A stretch of 64,000 nt of DNA from an uncultured Lentibacter sp. (GCA_947497495.1 CANMGT010000001.1:434001-498000); one strand, 5' to 3'. Shown: positions 18,544 to 28,316, counted from the first letter of the stretch. Notes: generated by a model from the letters alone, not told the origin. A program made the numbers and translations.

Positions 18544-19294
18544 TGCGAGCCTCCTTGAGCCAATCCAGCCCTTCAGTTGTTTTGCCGCGCGGGTTATATT
18601 CGCAGCCGATCCAGCCCGCATAGCCAGCCTTCTCCAAAGCCGCAAACAGCGCCGCGTAGCCTTCAGGCTCATGACGCGCAGGCATCCCCGCGATCTGGAT
18701 ATGCGCCGTATGCGGCAATACATCCGGCAGCGCCTCCAGAGCGTCTCCATGGGTGCGCTCATGGTGGTAAACATCCCATTGCAGCGCGACATTTTCATGA
18801 TCAATCTTGCGCAACAGCTCCAAGGCCTGATCTGTCCGGTTGAGGAAATATCCCGGTATGTCATGGCCATTGATCGGCTCGATCATCACCGTGCAACCAA
18901 CCCGCGCCAGCCTGTCGGCTGCATGCCGCACATTGGCAATGTAGCAAGCCTCGGCCTCTGGCCCCTCTGTGAGGCCAGCCATGCAATGCACCCGCGCGGC
19001 CCGCAAAACCTTCGCGTAGCGCAAGGCCTGCCCGACGCTCGCAGCGAACTCGGCCTGCCGCCCCACCAGTGCCGCCAAGCCACGCTCGCCAGCGCTCCAG
19101 TTGCCGCAGGGCAGGTTGAACACCGACAGCCCAAGCGCATTGCCCTCCAAAGCCCCCGCAAGGCTTTCAGGAACATAGGCGTAGGGAAACAGAAACTCGA
19201 CACCACCAAAGCCAGCACGGCGCGCCGCAACGAAGCGCTCCTCAAACGGATGCTCTGTAAACATCATCGAAAGATTGGCGGAAAACCGCAACAT
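18518..19294 (-). CDS. hydroxypyruvate isomerase-like TIM-barrel protein
   Basis: A 258-residue sugar-phosphate isomerase/epimerase-fold protein resembling Hyi/Otn[21 protein letters not shown] is the typical N-terminus, [17 protein letters not shown] has the metal-binding Glu, [14 protein letters not shown] the Asp/His pair, and [11 protein letters not shown] the last Glu. Hydroxypyruvate isomerase converts tartronate semialdehyde and hydroxypyruvate when glyoxylate from ureides is assimilated, which would fit a purine operon. Glyoxylate carboligase and tartronate semialdehyde reductase are not in the window, so 2-oxo-tetronate isomerase activity remains possible. It starts 3 bp after the guaD stop. 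Confidence 0.8.
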   Translation of the reverse strand: MLRFSANLSMMFTEHPFEERFVAARRAGFGGVEFLFPYAYVPESLAGALEGNALGLSVFNLPCGNWSAGERGLAALVGRQAEFAASVGQALRYAKVLRAARVHCMAGLTEGPEAEACYIANVRHAADRLARVGCTVMIEPINGHDIPGYFLNRTDQALELLRKIDHENVALQWDVYHHERTHGDALEALPDVLPHTAHIQIAGMPARHEPEGYAALFAALEKAGYAGWIGCEYNPRGKTTEGLDWLKEARNAQTNSRA

Positions 19295-19297
19295 CTC

Positions 19298-20596
19298 TCA
19301 CTCTCCTTTTTGCGCCACACCCGCGACATATGTTTGGGCGACGCTGCGATCATCGCCCATGATCATCAAAAGGAAAAGCTCTTGCGCAAGTGTTTCGACG
19401 CGCTCTTGCCGCAGCCGCATTTCCGGCGTTGCCCCCGCGTCGAGCACAACCATGTCAGCCGCCGTGCCCGCCTCAAGCGTGCCAATTTCGCCTGTCAGCC
19501 CGAGCACTTCGGCGTTGCCCCGCGTGATCCAGTCAAACGCGGTAAAAGGGTGCATCTGCTGGCGCTGAAGCTGCAGCACCTTGTAGCCCTCGTTGAGCGT
19601 CTGCAACATCGAGTAAGACGTGCCGCCGCCTATGTCTGTCGCGATGCCACTCAGGATGCCGCGCGCGCGCAGGGCTGCATCGTCAAACAGGCCAGAGCCT
19701 AAGAACAGGTTGCTCGTCGGGCAAAACACCGGCTTTGAGCCCGTCGCGGCCAGCGCTTCAACCTCGCGAGGCTCAAGGTGAATGCAGTGCCCAAGCAAGG
19801 CGCGCTCTCCGAGCAACCCGTAGTCTTCATAGATGCCGACATAGTCTTGCGCCTCAGGGTAAAGTGCCTTCGCGCGGGCGATCTCATCAACATTCTCGTC
19901 AACATGCGTCTGCATAAAACACGTCGGGTTTTCGCGCACCAAAGCCCCCGCGGCCTCAAGCTGCGCAGGGCTCGACGTGAGCGCAAATCGCGGACTAACC
20001 GCGTAGTGCATACGCCCCGTGCCGTGCCATTTTTCGATCAGGGCCTTGCTCTCGTCATAGCCTTGCTGCGGCGTATCGAGCAAGGCCGCCGGCGCGTGAC
20101 TGTCCATCATCACCTTGCCGCCGACCATGCACATGCCGCGCGCGTGGCCCTCGGCAAAAAACGCCTCGGCACTTTCAGGGTGCACCGAGCAGTAAGCGAC
20201 AGCCGTTGTCGTGCCGTGGTTCGTCAGCCCGTCGTAGAAACCCTTCGCCATGCGCGCCGCATGATCAGCGTCAGCAAAGCGCACCTCTTCGGGGAAGGTG
20301 TAGCTGTTAAGCCAGTCCAGCAAGTCCCGGCCCCAAGAGGCCAGAACCTGCACCTGCGGAAAGTGCAAATGTGTGTCGATAAAGCCCGGCAGGATCAGAT
20401 GCGGGCGGTGATCAACCACCTTGGCAGCCCCCGCCTGTGCACGCACTTCACGCGCCTCACCTAGCGCAACAATGCGCCCCGCTTGAACCAGCACTGCGCC
20501 GTCTTCAACGTAGGTGAAAGCGCCAGCGTCGCCTGCGCCTTCCGGCCGCCTATGAAAGCTCAAAACGCGGCCCAAAAATACTGTCTTATCCATCAT
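19298..20596 (-). CDS. guaD: guanine deaminase
   Basis: Zn-dependent amidohydrolase converting guanine to xanthine. The 432-residue protein has the signature [20 protein letters not shown] with HxH, FMQTHVDENVDEI, LLGHCIHLEPREV and FCPTSNLFLGSGLFD, followed by the Asp in GIATDIGGGTSYSML. These match GuaD rather than other amidohydrolases. The ATG overlaps the xdhC stop (ATGA), and a second ATG follows at once. Upstream is xdhC, downstream hyi. Confidence 0.94.
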   Translation of the reverse strand: MMDKTVFLGRVLSFHRRPEGAGDAGAFTYVEDGAVLVQAGRIVALGEAREVRAQAGAAKVVDHRPHLILPGFIDTHLHFPQVQVLASWGRDLLDWLNSYTFPEEVRFADADHAARMAKGFYDGLTNHGTTTAVAYCSVHPESAEAFFAEGHARGMCMVGGKVMMDSHAPAALLDTPQQGYDESKALIEKWHGTGRMHYAVSPRFALTSSPAQLEAAGALVRENPTCFMQTHVDENVDEIARAKALYPEAQDYVGIYEDYGLLGERALLGHCIHLEPREVEALAATGSKPVFCPTSNLFLGSGLFDDAALRARGILSGIATDIGGGTSYSMLQTLNEGYKVLQLQRQQMHPFTAFDWITRGNAEVLGLTGEIGTLEAGTAADMVVLDAGATPEMRLRQERVETLAQELFLLMIMGDDRSVAQTYVAGVAQKGE

Positions 20597-21408
20597 CAGC
20601 CCATAGCCGCCTGCTCTTTGGCCTCAGTAGCATGTTCTCCCAAAACAGCCATGACTTCCGCCACGACAAACGCCGCGATAACTTCTGGCCGGCTGTCGCC
20701 TTTGTTGCCTGCCGCCATCGGACAGACAAGCGCCTGCGTGTCACCCTCGGCCCAGCTTGCAAACTGCGCCCGCTTTGTCTTGGAGCCGATCATGCCGACA
20801 TAGGCCGCGTCCCCTCGCGCCAGGGCCTCGCTCGCCAGAATGAAGTCAAGCGCATGCTCATGGGTGGCAACGATATACACAGAATCGGCACTTGCCGCCT
20901 TGACTTCAGCCTCCGGCAGGGGCGTCAGAAACGTCTCGACACCGGCTGGCGCTTTGACGATTTCTTCAGCGCGCGTATCCACCAGCTTAAGGCGCACAGG
21001 CAAGGCCAGAAAAGCCCGCGCAAGCGCGCGCCCGACATGCCCCGCGCCAAAGATAAGCACCTCGGGCTGTGCGGCGATCCGTTTTTTCTCGGTCTTCAGG
21101 ACAGCCCGTTTGTCGCCCGCATCCATGCGCTTGAGAGCGAGGCCAACGCGCCCGCCGCAGCATTGTCCGATCTCAGGGCCAAGCGGCACATCCATCCGGC
21201 GCGACGGCTCATCAGAACTGGCAAGCAGCCCGCGCGCCTCGTCGATCGCCATATACTCAAGCTGTCCGCCGCCGATCGTGCCAAGAAGTGCTGTGTCACT
21301 CACCAGCATAAACGCGCCCTCTTCGCGAGGCACCGAGCCCTGCGCGCGCTCAAGCGTCACGCAAACCACATCGCTGTGGGCCTCCAGAAAGCCGATCAGT
21401 TCATGCAT
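20596..21408 (-). CDS. xdhC: xanthine dehydrogenase accessory protein XdhC
   Basis: Binds molybdenum cofactor, promotes its sulfuration and inserts it into XdhB. The 270-residue length matches the Rhodobacter type. The N-terminal part has LERAQGSVPREEGAFMLVSD and TIGGGQLEYMAI, with the Cys pair in IGQCCGGRVGL. The C-terminal Rossmann domain starts LIFGAGHVGRALARAFL and ends YVGMIGSKTKRAQF. It overlaps xdhB by 8 bp and guaD by 3 bp, so the operon is tightly coupled. Confidence 0.94.
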   Translation of the reverse strand: MHELIGFLEAHSDVVCVTLERAQGSVPREEGAFMLVSDTALLGTIGGGQLEYMAIDEARGLLASSDEPSRRMDVPLGPEIGQCCGGRVGLALKRMDAGDKRAVLKTEKKRIAAQPEVLIFGAGHVGRALARAFLALPVRLKLVDTRAEEIVKAPAGVETFLTPLPEAEVKAASADSVYIVATHEHALDFILASEALARGDAAYVGMIGSKTKRAQFASWAEGDTQALVCPMAAGNKGDSRPEVIAAFVVAEVMAVLGEHATEAKEQAAMG

Positions 21409-23698
21409 CGCGCTTTAACCTCTCCATAGCCATGAGCACCCGCTCGGGTGTGGCAGGCGCGTCAAGGCGCGGGCACTGCGCGTAGCCAGCCACAGAGGCA
21501 ACAGCGTGGCCCAGAGCCTCAAACACCGAAATACCAAGCATGAACGGCGGCTCGCCAACAGCCTTGCTGCGCTTGATCGTGCGTTCGGGGTTCTCGCTCC
21601 ACTCCGCCAGCCGCACGTTAAACTCGCGCGGCTTGTCGCTCGCCAGCGGAATCTTGTAAGTGCTCGGCGCGTGGGTGCGCAACTGGCCCTTGTTGTCCCA
21701 CCAAAGCTCTTCCGTTGTCAGCCAGCCCATGCCCTGAATGAACGCGCCTTCGACTTGGCCCTTGTCCAGAACCGGGTTCAAAGAGCGGCCCACGTCGTGC
21801 AACACATCCGCCCGCTCAACACGGTATTCGCCTGTCAGCGTATCAACCGACACCTCGCTGCATGCCGCGCCATAGGCGTAGTAATAGAACGGGCGTCCCT
21901 GGCCTTTGTCGCGATCCCAGTGGATTTTGGGCGTCTTGTAAAACCCAGCGGCCGAAAGCTGCACGCGCGCCATATAAGCTTGGCCGATAAAATCGGCCCA
22001 CGCGTGCTCAGCCCCGCCACAGAGCACCTTACCGCCGACAAACTGCACATCTTTGCACATGTCGCCCCAACGCTCCGTGGCAAAGCCCGCGAGCCGCGCC
22101 TTGATCTGCTCGCACGCATCAAGCGCCGCCATACCGTTCAGGTCTGTCCCCGAAGAGGCGGCTGTCGCCGAGGTGTTGGGCACCTTATCAGTCGCGGTTT
22201 TGGTTATCTTCACGAGGCTCAGATCAACGCCAAACGCCTCAGCCACAATCTGTGCGATCTTGGTGTTCAGCCCTTGGCCCATCTCAGTGCCACCATGGTT
22301 CACCATGATCGAGCCATCCTTGTAGACGTGCAAAAGCGCTCCCGCTTGGTTATACCAAGTCGCTGTGAAGCTGATACCGAACTTCACAGGCGTCAGCGCG
22401 ATGCCACGTTTGACAGTGGCACTCGTGGCGTTATGCGCGATAATGTCAGCACGGCGCTTGCGGTAGTCAGTCGTCTCTTCCAACTCGCCAACCAGCCGCT
22501 CAAGAATGTTGTCTTCAACCGTCTGGTGGTAGGGCGTCACATCCCGCGCGCCGATGCCGTAAAAGTTGGCGCGGCGCACATCAAGCGGGTCTTTCCCCAG
22601 CGCATAGGCAATCTCTTCAACCATGCGCTCGGCGACGATCACGCCCTGTGGGCCCCCAAAGCCGCGAAACGCCGTATTGCTCACCGTGTTGGTCTTCATA
22701 GGGCGCGAGGTAAGCCGGACATTCGGGTAGTAATAGGCGTTGTCTGCGTGAAACAAGGCGCGGTCTGTGACCGGCCCTGACAAGTCAGCCGCAAAGCCAC
22801 AGCGCGCGGCAAACTGGCCTTCGACAGCCTCAATGCGCCCATCCGCGTCAAAGCCGACTTCGTAATCAACCGAGAAGTCGTGCCGCTTACCTGTCGCACT
22901 CATATCCTGATCGCGGTCAGGCCTTATCTTCACCGGAACGTTCCACTTTTTCGCCGCCATGGCCGCCACAGAAGCAAACAGGTTCATCTGGCTTTCCTTG
23001 CCGCCAAACCCGCCGCCCATGCGCCGCACTTTGACGACAACAGCGTTCGCCGGAACACCCAGCACCTGCGCGACAATTACCTGCGCTTCTGTCGGATGCT
23101 GTGTCGAGCAATGCAGCACAACGTCATCATCCTCACCAGGAATGGCGAGCGAAATATGACCCTCCAGATACATATGGTCTTGCCCGCCGATTTCCATCGC
23201 GGCTTTGATCCGGTGCTTGGCGCGCGCCATGCCCTGCGCCACATCCCCGCGCTCAAGCTTGAGCGGCGCTGTCACGTCAGGGTAGCCCTGCGCCATCGCC
23301 TCACGCGTGGTCAGCGCATGCGGCAGCACCTCGATATCGGCAACCGCCAGTTCGGCTGCGCGACGCGCTAGGTCGCGGGTTGTCGCGACAACGGCAAACA
23401 GCGGCTGGCCGTAAAACTGCACTGTCTCTGTGGGGAAAACCGGCTCGTCATGCGCGTGCACCGCCGAGACGTCATTCACGCCGGGAATGTCAGCCGCCGT
23501 CAGAACGCCGACAACGCCTTCAGCGGCCTCAACCGCACTCAGATCAAGCGCCTTCAACGTGCCATGCGCCACCTTCGAGCAGCCGAGGTAAGCGTGCAAC
23601 GTGCCTGCGGGTTCGGCGATATCGTCGGTGTAATCCGCTCGCCCTGTGACGTGCTTTATCGCGCTGTCGTGGCGCGTGTTTTCGCCTGTCTTGCTCAC
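21401..23698 (-). CDS. xdhB: xanthine dehydrogenase, molybdenum-binding subunit
   Basis: Large 765-residue subunit that hydroxylates hypoxanthine and xanthine at the molybdenum centre, giving urate. It has VTGRADYTDDIAEP at the N-terminus, GGGFGGKESQMNLFASVAAM (Moco contact with Gln), the Arg-containing FRGFGGPQGV, and a C-terminal AVGEPPFMLGISVF with the catalytic Glu. It begins at GTG 23698, overlapping the xdhA stop as GTGA. Size and split-subunit organisation match the alpha2beta2 Rhodobacter enzyme. Confidence 0.95.
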   Translation of the reverse strand: MSKTGENTRHDSAIKHVTGRADYTDDIAEPAGTLHAYLGCSKVAHGTLKALDLSAVEAAEGVVGVLTAADIPGVNDVSAVHAHDEPVFPTETVQFYGQPLFAVVATTRDLARRAAELAVADIEVLPHALTTREAMAQGYPDVTAPLKLERGDVAQGMARAKHRIKAAMEIGGQDHMYLEGHISLAIPGEDDDVVLHCSTQHPTEAQVIVAQVLGVPANAVVVKVRRMGGGFGGKESQMNLFASVAAMAAKKWNVPVKIRPDRDQDMSATGKRHDFSVDYEVGFDADGRIEAVEGQFAARCGFAADLSGPVTDRALFHADNAYYYPNVRLTSRPMKTNTVSNTAFRGFGGPQGVIVAERMVEEIAYALGKDPLDVRRANFYGIGARDVTPYHQTVEDNILERLVGELEETTDYRKRRADIIAHNATSATVKRGIALTPVKFGISFTATWYNQAGALLHVYKDGSIMVNHGGTEMGQGLNTKIAQIVAEAFGVDLSLVKITKTATDKVPNTSATAASSGTDLNGMAALDACEQIKARLAGFATERWGDMCKDVQFVGGKVLCGGAEHAWADFIGQAYMARVQLSAAGFYKTPKIHWDRDKGQGRPFYYYAYGAACSEVSVDTLTGEYRVERADVLHDVGRSLNPVLDKGQVEGAFIQGMGWLTTEELWWDNKGQLRTHAPSTYKIPLASDKPREFNVRLAEWSENPERTIKRSKAVGEPPFMLGISVFEALGHAVASVAGYAQCPRLDAPATPERVLMAMERLKRDA

Positions 23699-25134
23699 TC
23701 TGCCGCCTCCCGTGCTGCACCCTGCTCAAGCCAGAACCGCCGAAACAGATTCGCAGCCACAAGGCTGCGATACTCCGCCGAGGCGCGCCAGTCTGTGAGC
23801 GGTGCGAAGTCGTCGCCAACGGCTTTGGCAGCGGCTTCAAAACTCGCTTCAGCAAAAGGCTGCCCCTCAAGCGCGGCTTCTGCGAGACGTGCGCGTTTCG
23901 GCGTCGCAGCCATGCCGCCAAAGGCAATGCGCGCCCGCGTGATCACGCCTCTCTCAACCTTCACAGCAAAGCCAGCCGCGACGGCGGTAATGTCTTCGTC
24001 GCGCCGTTTGGACACCTTGTAAGCCGCGTGCAAAACGCCCGCCTCGGCCAACGGAAGCTCCACCGCCTCGACAAATTCGCCTGCGCGCAAGTCTTGCTTG
24101 CCGTAGTCGATGAAAAACTCTTCCAGCAGGACCTCGCGCACACCCGCAGTGCTGCGCAGATGCAGCTTCGCCCCAAGCGCTATGAACACAGGCGGCGTGT
24201 CGCCAATCGGCGATCCGTTGGCGATATTGCCGCCAACCGTGCCCATGTTGCGCACTTGCCAACCCGCGATACGATGCCAGTAAGGCAACATGTACGGGAA
24301 AGCTTGTGCCAAGAGCGCCTCAACTTCGGAGTAGCTCGCGCCGGCTCCGATGCGCAGCGCTCTGTCGGTCAGCATGACACGGCGCAATACAGAAAGGTGC
24401 CCGATGAACACTGCAGGGGTGATCGACTTCATCATCTTGGTCACCCACAGGCCAACATCTGTCGCGCCAGCGATAATCGTTGCGTCGGGGTTCTCGGCCA
24501 AAACCTGCGCAAAGTCCTCGACGTCAGTAGGCAGGATCGCTCCGCCAAGTGCGACGCGCTGACCGTCGTGCATCGCCGCCAGTGCCGCCGTCACCATGGC
24601 GCGCTCGGCCAGCAGCGGATCAGCCTCCGGCTTGCCCAAAGTCCCCGCGGCACGGGCCGCCTTGAAGATCGGCTCATAGCCTGTGCAGCGACACAGATTG
24701 CCCTGCAACGCCACTTCAATCTGTTCATCTGTCGGCTCGGGCGCATGCATCCAGAGTGCATAGAGCGACATGACAATGCCCGGCGTGCAAAAGCCGCACT
24801 GGCTGCCATGCGCATCCACCATCGCCTGCTGCACAGGGTGCAATCCGCCCTCAGCGCCGCGCAAATGCTCGATCGTAACCACGTGACAGCCGTCAAGGCT
24901 CGCGACAAAGCGAATGCAGGCATTCACGGTTTCGTACACCAGCGCGCCCTCGCAAAGACGCCCAACCAAAACGGTACAAGCGCCGCAATCCCCTTCGGCA
25001 CAGCCCTCTTTGGTGCCCGTCAGCCGCCGCTCCAGGCGCAGATAGTCAAGCAGCGTGTCCTGCGCCTGCAAATCTCGCAGCACCACAGGCGCTCCATTGA
25101 GCAAAAACCTGATCTCGTTTCGATGCTGTGCCAT
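23695..25134 (-). CDS. xdhA: xanthine dehydrogenase, FeS/FAD subunit
   Basis: Small 479-residue subunit passing electrons from the molybdenum site to NAD+. Cys45, 50 and 53 in [16 protein letters not shown] ligate the plant-type [2Fe-2S] cluster. [16 protein letters not shown] and [12 protein letters not shown] ligate the second. The FAD domain follows with [14 protein letters not shown] and [17 protein letters not shown] chose the ATG at 25134, preceded by GAGG; an open frame runs 30 codons further but lacks the family N-terminus. It heads a seven-gene purine operon divergent from a LysR gene. Confidence 0.95.
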   Translation of the reverse strand: MAQHRNEIRFLLNGAPVVLRDLQAQDTLLDYLRLERRLTGTKEGCAEGDCGACTVLVGRLCEGALVYETVNACIRFVASLDGCHVVTIEHLRGAEGGLHPVQQAMVDAHGSQCGFCTPGIVMSLYALWMHAPEPTDEQIEVALQGNLCRCTGYEPIFKAARAAGTLGKPEADPLLAERAMVTAALAAMHDGQRVALGGAILPTDVEDFAQVLAENPDATIIAGATDVGLWVTKMMKSITPAVFIGHLSVLRRVMLTDRALRIGAGASYSEVEALLAQAFPYMLPYWHRIAGWQVRNMGTVGGNIANGSPIGDTPPVFIALGAKLHLRSTAGVREVLLEEFFIDYGKQDLRAGEFVEAVELPLAEAGVLHAAYKVSKRRDEDITAVAAGFAVKVERGVITRARIAFGGMAATPKRARLAEAALEGQPFAEASFEAAAKAVGDDFAPLTDWRASAEYRSLVAANLFRRFWLEQGAAREAAE

Positions 25135-25258
25135 AGGATCCTCGACGGTTTGCGCGCGCGTTGCCTGGCAGGATAAGCCGCAGCGGCTTTCAACAAAACA
25201 CGGCGTTTGCTTGGACACTTTCAACGTTTTCTATACAATCGGCAAGCAGGAGACGCAG
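25135..25258. promoter_or_regulatory. xdhA/lysR divergent control region
   Basis: A 124-bp gap between the purine operon and its divergent LysR gene. LysR regulators normally bind such gaps. On the plus strand TTGGAC (25211) and TATACA (25232) could form a promoter for the regulator, but the spacer is only 15 bp. No clear operator stands out. Confidence 0.4.
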
Positions 25259-26158
25259 ATGCCATATGTCGAATCGATCAAAGTGTTTGTTCGCGTTGTC
25301 GAGCTTGGCTCAATCACAGCTGGAGGGCGCGACCTGCGCCTTACTCCGGCTGTCGCCTCCAACCGCGTAAAAGAACTGGAGAAACGCCTCGGTATGAGGC
25401 TGTTTGACCGAACAACGCGCAAGTTACGCACCACCGAAGCAGGCGCCGTTTACTACGAACACGCGCGCAAGGTTATTGACGCGCTGAACGATTCCGAGGC
25501 GGTGCTGGCGGGCTTTTCCGGCCAGCCGCGCGGGGCGCTCAGGGTCAGCACGCCGCTAGGCGTTGGACAGCGTCTGATCGCCCCGCTGATCCCCGCGTTC
25601 AGCGCCAAGCACCCTGAAGTGCAGGTGCAGCTCCGGCTCAGTGACCGTCGTGTTGATATGCTCGACGACAGGCTTGATGTGGCCTTTGTTCTGGGGGACC
25701 TCCCCGACAGCAACTTCAAACAGCGAAAGATAGCCGACTGCCCGCGCACCTTGGCAGCCTCCCCCGCCTACCTCGAACAACACAACACACCGCAAACGCC
25801 CGAGGACATTCTAAAAGCCCACAATTGCCTGCTGCTGCGCTACCCGCGTTCGCCGGAATATTTCTGGACGCTGCAAACAGATGCAGGCCCGCAAAAGCTA
25901 AGCGTCAGCGGCAGGTTTGACGCCGACACCGGCGATGTTCTCACAGAATGGGCGTTGGCTGGTGAAGGCATCGTCAACAAGCCGCGTTTCGAGATCGCTG
26001 CGCATCTGGCGAGCGGAGCCTTGGTTGAGGTTCTCCCCGACACGCCGCCACAGCCCACGCCTTTTGTCTGCCTCTATCCGCACCGGAAGTTGCAAGACCC
26101 GAAAGTAAGCCTGTTCATCGACTACATGATCAACGCGCTCAAGCCTCAACTGAGGTAG
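25259..26158 (+). CDS. LysR-family regulator, probably of the purine operon
   Basis: A 299-residue LysR protein. The N-terminal winged helix-turn-helix reads GSITAGGRDLRLTPAVASNRV (shown in part, residues 17-37), followed by RLGMRLFDRTTRKLRTTEAG and a type 2 periplasmic-binding-like effector domain. The ATG at 25259 has AGGAG upstream. It is divergent from xdhA, which suggests control of that operon in response to a purine or urate, by inference. It is clearly similar to the second LysR at 28421, so the two are paralogues. Its last 13 bp overlap the convergent cueR-like gene. Confidence 0.86.
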   Translation: MPYVESIKVFVRVVELGSITAGGRDLRLTPAVASNRVKELEKRLGMRLFDRTTRKLRTTEAGAVYYEHARKVIDALNDSEAVLAGFSGQPRGALRVSTPLGVGQRLIAPLIPAFSAKHPEVQVQLRLSDRRVDMLDDRLDVAFVLGDLPDSNFKQRKIADCPRTLAASPAYLEQHNTPQTPEDILKAHNCLLLRYPRSPEYFWTLQTDAGPQKLSVSGRFDADTGDVLTEWALAGEGIVNKPRFEIAAHLASGALVEVLPDTPPQPTPFVCLYPHRKLQDPKVSLFIDYMINALKPQLR

Positions 26159-26529
26159 TCGATAATCGGGCAGTCAGGCCGTGCGTCCCCTTTGCAAGCG
26201 CCCACCAAATGCGCCAACTCGTCGTGCAACTTTTGCAATTTGCGCTGTTTGGCACGGATGTCTTCAAGTCGCTCAAGCGCGATCTCCTTGACCTCGGCGC
26301 TGCTGCGGCCCGCGTCTTGGTAGAGCCCCAACAGCTCGCGGCACTGCGCTATCGGAAAGCCAAGCGCGCGGGCACGGCCAACAAACGACAGCTTTCTGAG
26401 CGCGACATCATCATAGTCGCGGTAACCCGCCTGCGTGCGCGCAGAGGGCGTGACAAGGCCGATATCAGCATAGTAGCGCACGGTTTTGACAGGCAAGCCT
26501 GCCGCCTTTGCTGCTCCCGAAATGTTCAT
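26146..26529 (-). CDS. CueR/HmrR-type Cu(I)-responsive MerR regulator
   Basis: A 127-residue MerR protein: helix-turn-helix NISGAAKAAGLPVKTVRYYADIGL (shown in part), wing segment TQAGYRDYDDVALRKL, a long dimerisation helix and the metal loop CKGDARPDC near the C-terminus. Two Cys separated by seven residues in a C-x2-D-x4-C setting is the CueR/HmrR Cu(I)/Ag(I) site. SoxR-type four-Cys and mercury-type three-Cys sites are absent. Its divergent neighbour is a cytochrome c gene preceded by an ideal CueR operator. No copA or copper chaperone gene is adjacent. Confidence 0.87.
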   Translation of the reverse strand: MNISGAAKAAGLPVKTVRYYADIGLVTPSARTQAGYRDYDDVALRKLSFVGRARALGFPIAQCRELLGLYQDAGRSSAEVKEIALERLEDIRAKQRKLQKLHDELAHLVGACKGDARPDCPIIDYLS

Positions 26530-26541
26530 GGCATTCTCCGT

Positions 26542-26572
26542 TTGACCTTCCCTCTACTGGAAGGTTTATAAC
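26542..26572 (+). promoter_or_regulatory. CueR-type operator and 19-bp-spaced promoter
   Basis: The perfect dyad ACCTTCC-N7-GGAAGGT (26545-26565) lies between a -35 hexamer TTGACC (26542-26547) and a -10 hexamer TATAAC (26567-26572) with a 19-bp spacer. This over-long spacer with the operator inside it is the hallmark of MerR-family activated promoters, and the dyad matches the known CueR box. It points rightwards to the cytochrome c gene, whose start is 31 bp beyond the -10. Confidence 0.88.
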
Positions 26573-26602
26573 TTGTCTACGCAACCGGAAAAAGGGATAA
26601 AA

Positions 26603-27028
26603 ATGCGCGCGATTTACCCTATTGTAGCGGCCCTCGCAGTGGGCGGGCTCACCTTCGCTTACTTGCCCACAGGCGGCACGCCCCCTGAGAGTGCACCCGG
26701 GGAAACCACCGCCCTTGTTGACGTCATTTTGCCGGAAAGCTTCTCCAAAAACGCAACCATCGGACAGCGCGGCTTTGAGGCCAAATGCGCGGCCTGCCAC
26801 GGGGTGAACGCCGCAGGCAACAGTCAGGCTGGCCCGCCGCTTATTCACAAAATCTACGAGCCCGGCCACCATGGCGACGCCAGCTTTATGCGCGCCGCGG
26901 CCCTGGGCGTGCGCTCTCATCACTGGAAGTTTGGTGACATGCCGCCGGTCGATGGCGTCACACCTGCCGATGTGAAGCTGATCCTCGCCTATATCCGCGA
27001 GCTTCAACGCGCCAACGATATTTTCTAG
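26603..27028 (+). CDS. small exported c-type cytochrome under a CueR-type promoter
   Basis: A 141-residue monohaem cytochrome c with an N-terminal signal or anchor helix (IYPIVAALAVGGLTFAYLP). The haem motif CAACH is in GQRGFEAKCAACHGVNAAG, and the likely distal Met is in FGDMPPVDG. The ATG at 26603 is preceded by AAAGGG; an in-frame TTG at 26573 lies inside the promoter and is rejected. It converges with puuD, so by position it could be read as a purine-pathway electron carrier, but the upstream operator argues for copper control. Partner unknown. Confidence 0.85.
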   Translation: MRAIYPIVAALAVGGLTFAYLPTGGTPPESAPGETTALVDVILPESFSKNATIGQRGFEAKCAACHGVNAAGNSQAGPPLIHKIYEPGHHGDASFMRAAALGVRSHHWKFGDMPPVDGVTPADVKLILAYIRELQRANDIF

Positions 27029-27065
27029 CACGATTCAACTGCTGTCGCGCCTAACTAAATGGCCC

Positions 27066-28316
27066 CTACCCACGCAGAGCCGCCTCATACCAAGCGACAA
27101 TCGCGGCGCGCTCTTGCGGCTCGATGAACGACACATTCGCGGGCGGCATCGCCACGGTGCGGCCAGCCTGCAGGTAAATCGCGCGCGCGTGCTTGGCGAC
27201 TTCCGAAGGCGTTTCAAGCAGCACGTTCTTGGGCGCACGCCGAATGCCGTCATAGCCCGGCTCGCGGGCATGGCACATAGAGCAGCGGCCCAGCACGATA
27301 TCACTCACATCTTCAAAGCCCTCGGCGCTGGCGAAAACCTGCTCTTGCGGGCTCAGCACGCGGGCCTCTTCTTCTTCAAGGCTGGCCTGCTCAAGCGGCG
27401 CTTTGCTCAGAAAGATGATCGAGAAGAACAGCAGAACAGTCACAGCGATCGTCCAGTTCGGCTTGCCTTTGCGCGCGTGCATCGAGTTGAAGTAGTGGCG
27501 GATCGTAACCCCCATCAGGAACACAAGCGCCGCGATCACCCAGTTATATTGCGAGGCAAAGGCCAGCGGGTAATGGTTGCTCAGCATCAGGAAAATCACC
27601 GGCAGCGTCAGGTAGTTGTTATGCGTCGAGCGCAGTTTGGCGATCTTTCCATACTTCGGGTCGGGTTTGCGGCCCGCCTTCAAGTCGGCCACCACGATCC
27701 GCTGATTGGGCATAATCACATGCGCAACATTCGCTGTCATGATCGTCGCGGTAAATGCACCCAAATGCAGCATCATGGCGCGGCCTGTGAACACGAGGTT
27801 ATAGCAATAGCCCATGACCACGAGGAGCACGAGTAACAGCAGCATCAGCACAGTCGGGTTTTCGCCCAGCTTACTCTTGCACAGAAAGTCGTAGACCAGC
27901 CAACCGATCGTCAGCGACAAAGCCGAAATCAGAATACCCTGCCAAAGCGCAAGCTCGGCTTTGTTCTGATCGATCAGGTAAAGCTCGCCGCCCACCCAGT
28001 AGATGATCATCAGCATCGCTGCGCCCGAAAGCCACGTCCAGTAGCTCTCCCACTTGAACCAGGTCAGGTGCTCGGGCATCTCGGCCGGCGCGACAAGGTA
28101 TTTGCGGATGTGGTAAAACCCGCCGCCATGCACCTGCCACTCGTCGCCGTCAGCATCGCCAAGGTTGTCGCCATCACGACGCAGGCCCAAGTCGAGCGCG
28201 ATGAAATAGAACGAAGAACCGATCCAGGCGATCGCGGTAATCACGTGTAGCCAGCGCACGGCAAAAGCCAGCCAATCCCAGATCAAGCCTAACTCTGTGG
28301 TGAGTAATTCCGACAT
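27066..28316 (-). CDS. puuD: urate hydroxylase PuuD
   Basis: Membrane-bound enzyme hydroxylating urate to 5-hydroxyisourate and passing electrons to the respiratory chain through a fused cytochrome domain. The 416 residues hold about eight membrane helices with conserved His (WLHVITAIAWIGSSFYFIAL, VHGGGFYHIRKYLV, FTATIMTANVAHVIMPNQRI, in part). A C-terminal cytochrome c domain has CSMCH at 345-349 and Met in TVAMPPANVS. The ATG at 28316 has GAGGG upstream. It is divergent from the second LysR gene. Confidence 0.93.
   Translation of the reverse strand: MSELLTTELGLIWDWLAFAVRWLHVITAIAWIGSSFYFIALDLGLRRDGDNLGDADGDEWQVHGGGFYHIRKYLVAPAEMPEHLTWFKWESYWTWLSGAAMLMIIYWVGGELYLIDQNKAELALWQGILISALSLTIGWLVYDFLCKSKLGENPTVLMLLLLVLLVVMGYCYNLVFTGRAMMLHLGAFTATIMTANVAHVIMPNQRIVVADLKAGRKPDPKYGKIAKLRSTHNNYLTLPVIFLMLSNHYPLAFASQYNWVIAALVFLMGVTIRHYFNSMHARKGKPNWTIAVTVLLFFSIIFLSKAPLEQASLEEEEARVLSPQEQVFASAEGFEDVSDIVLGRCSMCHAREPGYDGIRRAPKNVLLETPSEVAKHARAIYLQAGRTVAMPPANVSFIEPQERAAIVAWYEAALRG

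Noticed and set aside
21506..22780. A 424-codon open frame antisense to xdhB
   Set aside because: A long frame here is expected from high GC at the third position; no protein family features are visible.
24028..25176. A 382-codon open frame antisense to xdhA
   Set aside because: It is a reverse-strand shadow of the FeS/FAD subunit, rich in Arg, His and Gln, with no domain.
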